DNA of 37,339 bases. It comes from Deltaproteobacteria bacterium (lineage in GTDB: Bacteria; Acidobacteriota; Holophagae; Holophagales; Holophagaceae). Position 1 is the stretch's first letter. Each line of letters opens with the position of its first letter. Position numbers and translations under genes: made by a program. This document shows, in pieces, positions 35,654 through 37,339 of this stretch. The stretch lies in contig JAIFMW010000214.1 of the NCBI GenBank assembly GCA_020048105.1, forward strand, positions 1 through 37,339, given 5' to 3'. Under the pieces are notes generated by a model that searched no databases, had not been told where the DNA came from, and was given only the letters and a program-made list of their open reading frames with translations.

Positions 35654-36682
35654 TCAATTTCGACCGGACATCCAACCAAACAGGCCCTTCTTGACCGGGG
35701 CGGTTTCGTGGGGAGAACCAAAGGATTCTCGGGATGAATCGCCAGGCTGGTTCATTCGGCGCATGCGCTCGAACACAGGGCGTAGGGAAGGCACTTTTCC
35801 GGCCTCAATCCAGTTATCGCTGAATTGCCTAGCCACCATATGGAACTCTTGAACCCGGCCCTGTTCAACCCAGGCGGTCAATTGGTCCAGATTGACGTTT
35901 TGAACCGTTTCCGTACCTAGTTGCACCTTCATCAGATTGGTGTCAGGCGAGGCGGGAACTTCGGGTGCGGGGGCCTTCATCATCATTGGCACGGCTACTG
36001 TTGCTGCCTGCGAGATGGGTAATGCGGGAGCCCCAGCGGCCATGGCCGCTTGCAGCTCGGCACTGCTCAGGCGAACGGTACTGCCGGAGCTGGTTTCTTG
36101 CGAAGACGGCCCGATTTCCGACAAGCTCGGAATCGGCGAGCCCCCCAGGGTATGCTCCAACGCATTCAGGGTGGCCTCGACATCCATTGAATTGCTATTG
36201 GAACCATGCCCCATCCGTCGATCCTGTGCGGGGATGGGTGGTGGAGTGTTCCCCAGGAGCTTGGCAATGGCATCCTTGGCAGACGCAAACCCACCCGATC
36301 CATCCTGACCGTCATCCTCCGCCAAGGAGGGGCTCGGGTCCGGGGCAGGGTCGATCAGCAAGGTCTTATCAAAAATTTCGTCCTCAGTGCTATCCAAATC
36401 ACTGAGCGAGAGAGCGGGGCTTTCGGGGGCGACTTCGGGCGTGATTTCAGGCGACGCCATTACCGATATATCGAGATCGAGGAAATCCTCGGCCTGAACG
36501 ACATCGGAAGCAAAGGGTTCCTCGACCACAGTGGCCGATCCTAGCAAACGGCTAACGACATCCTGGATATCGAAAAGGTGTGCGCACTTATAGCACTGCG
36601 CCCGGCGAAGGCCGGAATGGACCCGCTCGGGCCGGAGCCCATAATGGGTGGAGCAGCTGGGACAGCTGATGGATTCGAGCAC
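35654..36682 (-). CDS. MJ0042-type zinc-ribbon protein with long low-complexity linker and GYF_2-like C-terminus
   Basis: ISCPSCSTHYGLRPERVHSGLRRAQCYKCAHLFDIQDVV; C-terminal VQLGTETVQNVNLDQLTAWVEQGRVQEFHMVARQFSDNWIEAGKVPSLRPVF. GTG start inferred. Confidence 0.65.
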   Translation of the reverse strand: MLESISCPSCSTHYGLRPERVHSGLRRAQCYKCAHLFDIQDVVSRLLGSATVVEEPFASDVVQAEDFLDLDISVMASPEITPEVAPESPALSLSDLDSTEDEIFDKTLLIDPAPDPSPSLAEDDGQDGSGGFASAKDAIAKLLGNTPPPIPAQDRRMGHGSNSNSMDVEATLNALEHTLGGSPIPSLSEIGPSSQETSSGSTVRLSSAELQAAMAAGAPALPISQAATVAVPMMMKAPAPEVPASPDTNLMKVQLGTETVQNVNLDQLTAWVEQGRVQEFHMVARQFSDNWIEAGKVPSLRPVFERMRRMNQPGDSSRESFGSPHETAPVKKGLFGWMSGRN

Positions 36683-36801
36683 AGTCGACTCCGAGAAAAT
36701 GTACCTAAGGATAGGCGCATTCTTCGGAAACTGCAGCGACAACCCCCTCGTTGCCCAGCGGTTATGCTCAAAGTTCGTGCAATTTCTAGCAGGAGGGTCC
36801 C

Positions 36802-37339
36802 GTGGGGGGCGTGTTCATCACCATTGAAGGTGTAGAAGGATCGGGTAAATCCACCCAGATCCAGCGCCTGGAGGCCCGTCTAAAATCGCTGGCACTTCCG
36901 GCGCTTTTTTCAAAGGAACCCGGAGGCACTCCCCTCGGAAAAGAATTGCGCTCCTTGTTGCTCTCACCCCACGCCAGCGGGGACACTTGGTGCCCAGATG
37001 CGGAACTGCTGCTTTTTTATGCGGACCGCGCCCAGCACGTAACCACCCTCATCCGCCCTGCGCTTCTGGATGGAAAAATCGTCGTGGTGGATCGCTTCGA
37101 AGATTCCACGAGGGCCTATCAGGGCGCCTCTGGCGTAGCTGAGAAGTCACTCACTCAACTCAGGGAGCTGGTTCTAGGCGATTTCCAACCCGATCTGACG
37201 CTGATACTGGATATGGATCCCGAAGCCTCGCTGCACCGAGTCAGCCTCCGCAATGCCGCTCTGGGCGCGACCTTCACCGAAACGCGGTTCGATGGCGCGG
37301 CCCTCGCTTTCCATCGGCGGGTGCGGGAACGCTTCCAAG
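36802..37339 (+). CDS. tmk: Thymidylate kinase, truncated by the window end
   Basis: Translated by eye from GTG 36802: GVFITIEGVEGSGKSTQIQRLEARL...FSKEPGGTPLGKELRSLLL...DRAQHVTTLIRPALLDGKIVVVDRFEDSTRAYQG; AGGAGG upstream. Confidence 0.92.
   Translation, partial: MGGVFITIEGVEGSGKSTQIQRLEARLKSLALPALFSKEPGGTPLGKELRSLLLSPHASGDTWCPDAELLLFYADRAQHVTTLIRPALLDGKIVVVDRFEDSTRAYQGASGVAEKSLTQLRELVLGDFQPDLTLILDMDPEASLHRVSLRNAALGATFTETRFDGAALAFHRRVRERFQ

Noticed and set aside
1-37339. CRISPR arrays, IS elements, transposases, rRNA
   Set aside because: No regularly spaced direct repeats, no transposase-like ORFs, and no rRNA seen by eye.

Overview
The window looks like chromosomal, moderately GC-rich bacterial DNA. 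The proteins feel Acidobacteriota/Holophaga-like, but that is an impression from their style and has not been tested. It opens with the 3' end of a tmRNA and a terminator. Most of the rest is housekeeping and regulatory genes: an SdpR/SdpI-like pair, a TPMT-like methyltransferase, a DmeF-like CDF transporter, a CaCA antiporter, an SPFH/NfeD pair, a Fur-family regulator, an HtrA protease, prohibitin, a sigma-54 activator, prmA, murI, tRNA-Gln(CTG), prs, murA, lepB, ETF-QO, Trm112 and tmk. Four areas deserve a second look. (1) A five-gene, tightly packed + strand cluster (24657-29414) has two proteins of unknown family, two tandem FHA-GGDEF cyclases and a Hanks-type kinase with a HEAT-like tail; this is the best candidate for an undescribed signalling system. 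(2) Two BlaI/BlaR1-like (M56) modules lack a penicillin-sensor domain. One carries three tandem TonB-C-like domains, and both have a strikingly similar TTGACA-N2-TACG-N8-CGTA promoter/operator. (3) A solitary contractile tail-sheath gene has no tube or baseplate genes nearby. (4) A long cruciform-forming element and an inverted T-arm-like sequence lie just downstream of the tmRNA. All family assignments come from reading motifs by eye; no searches were run.
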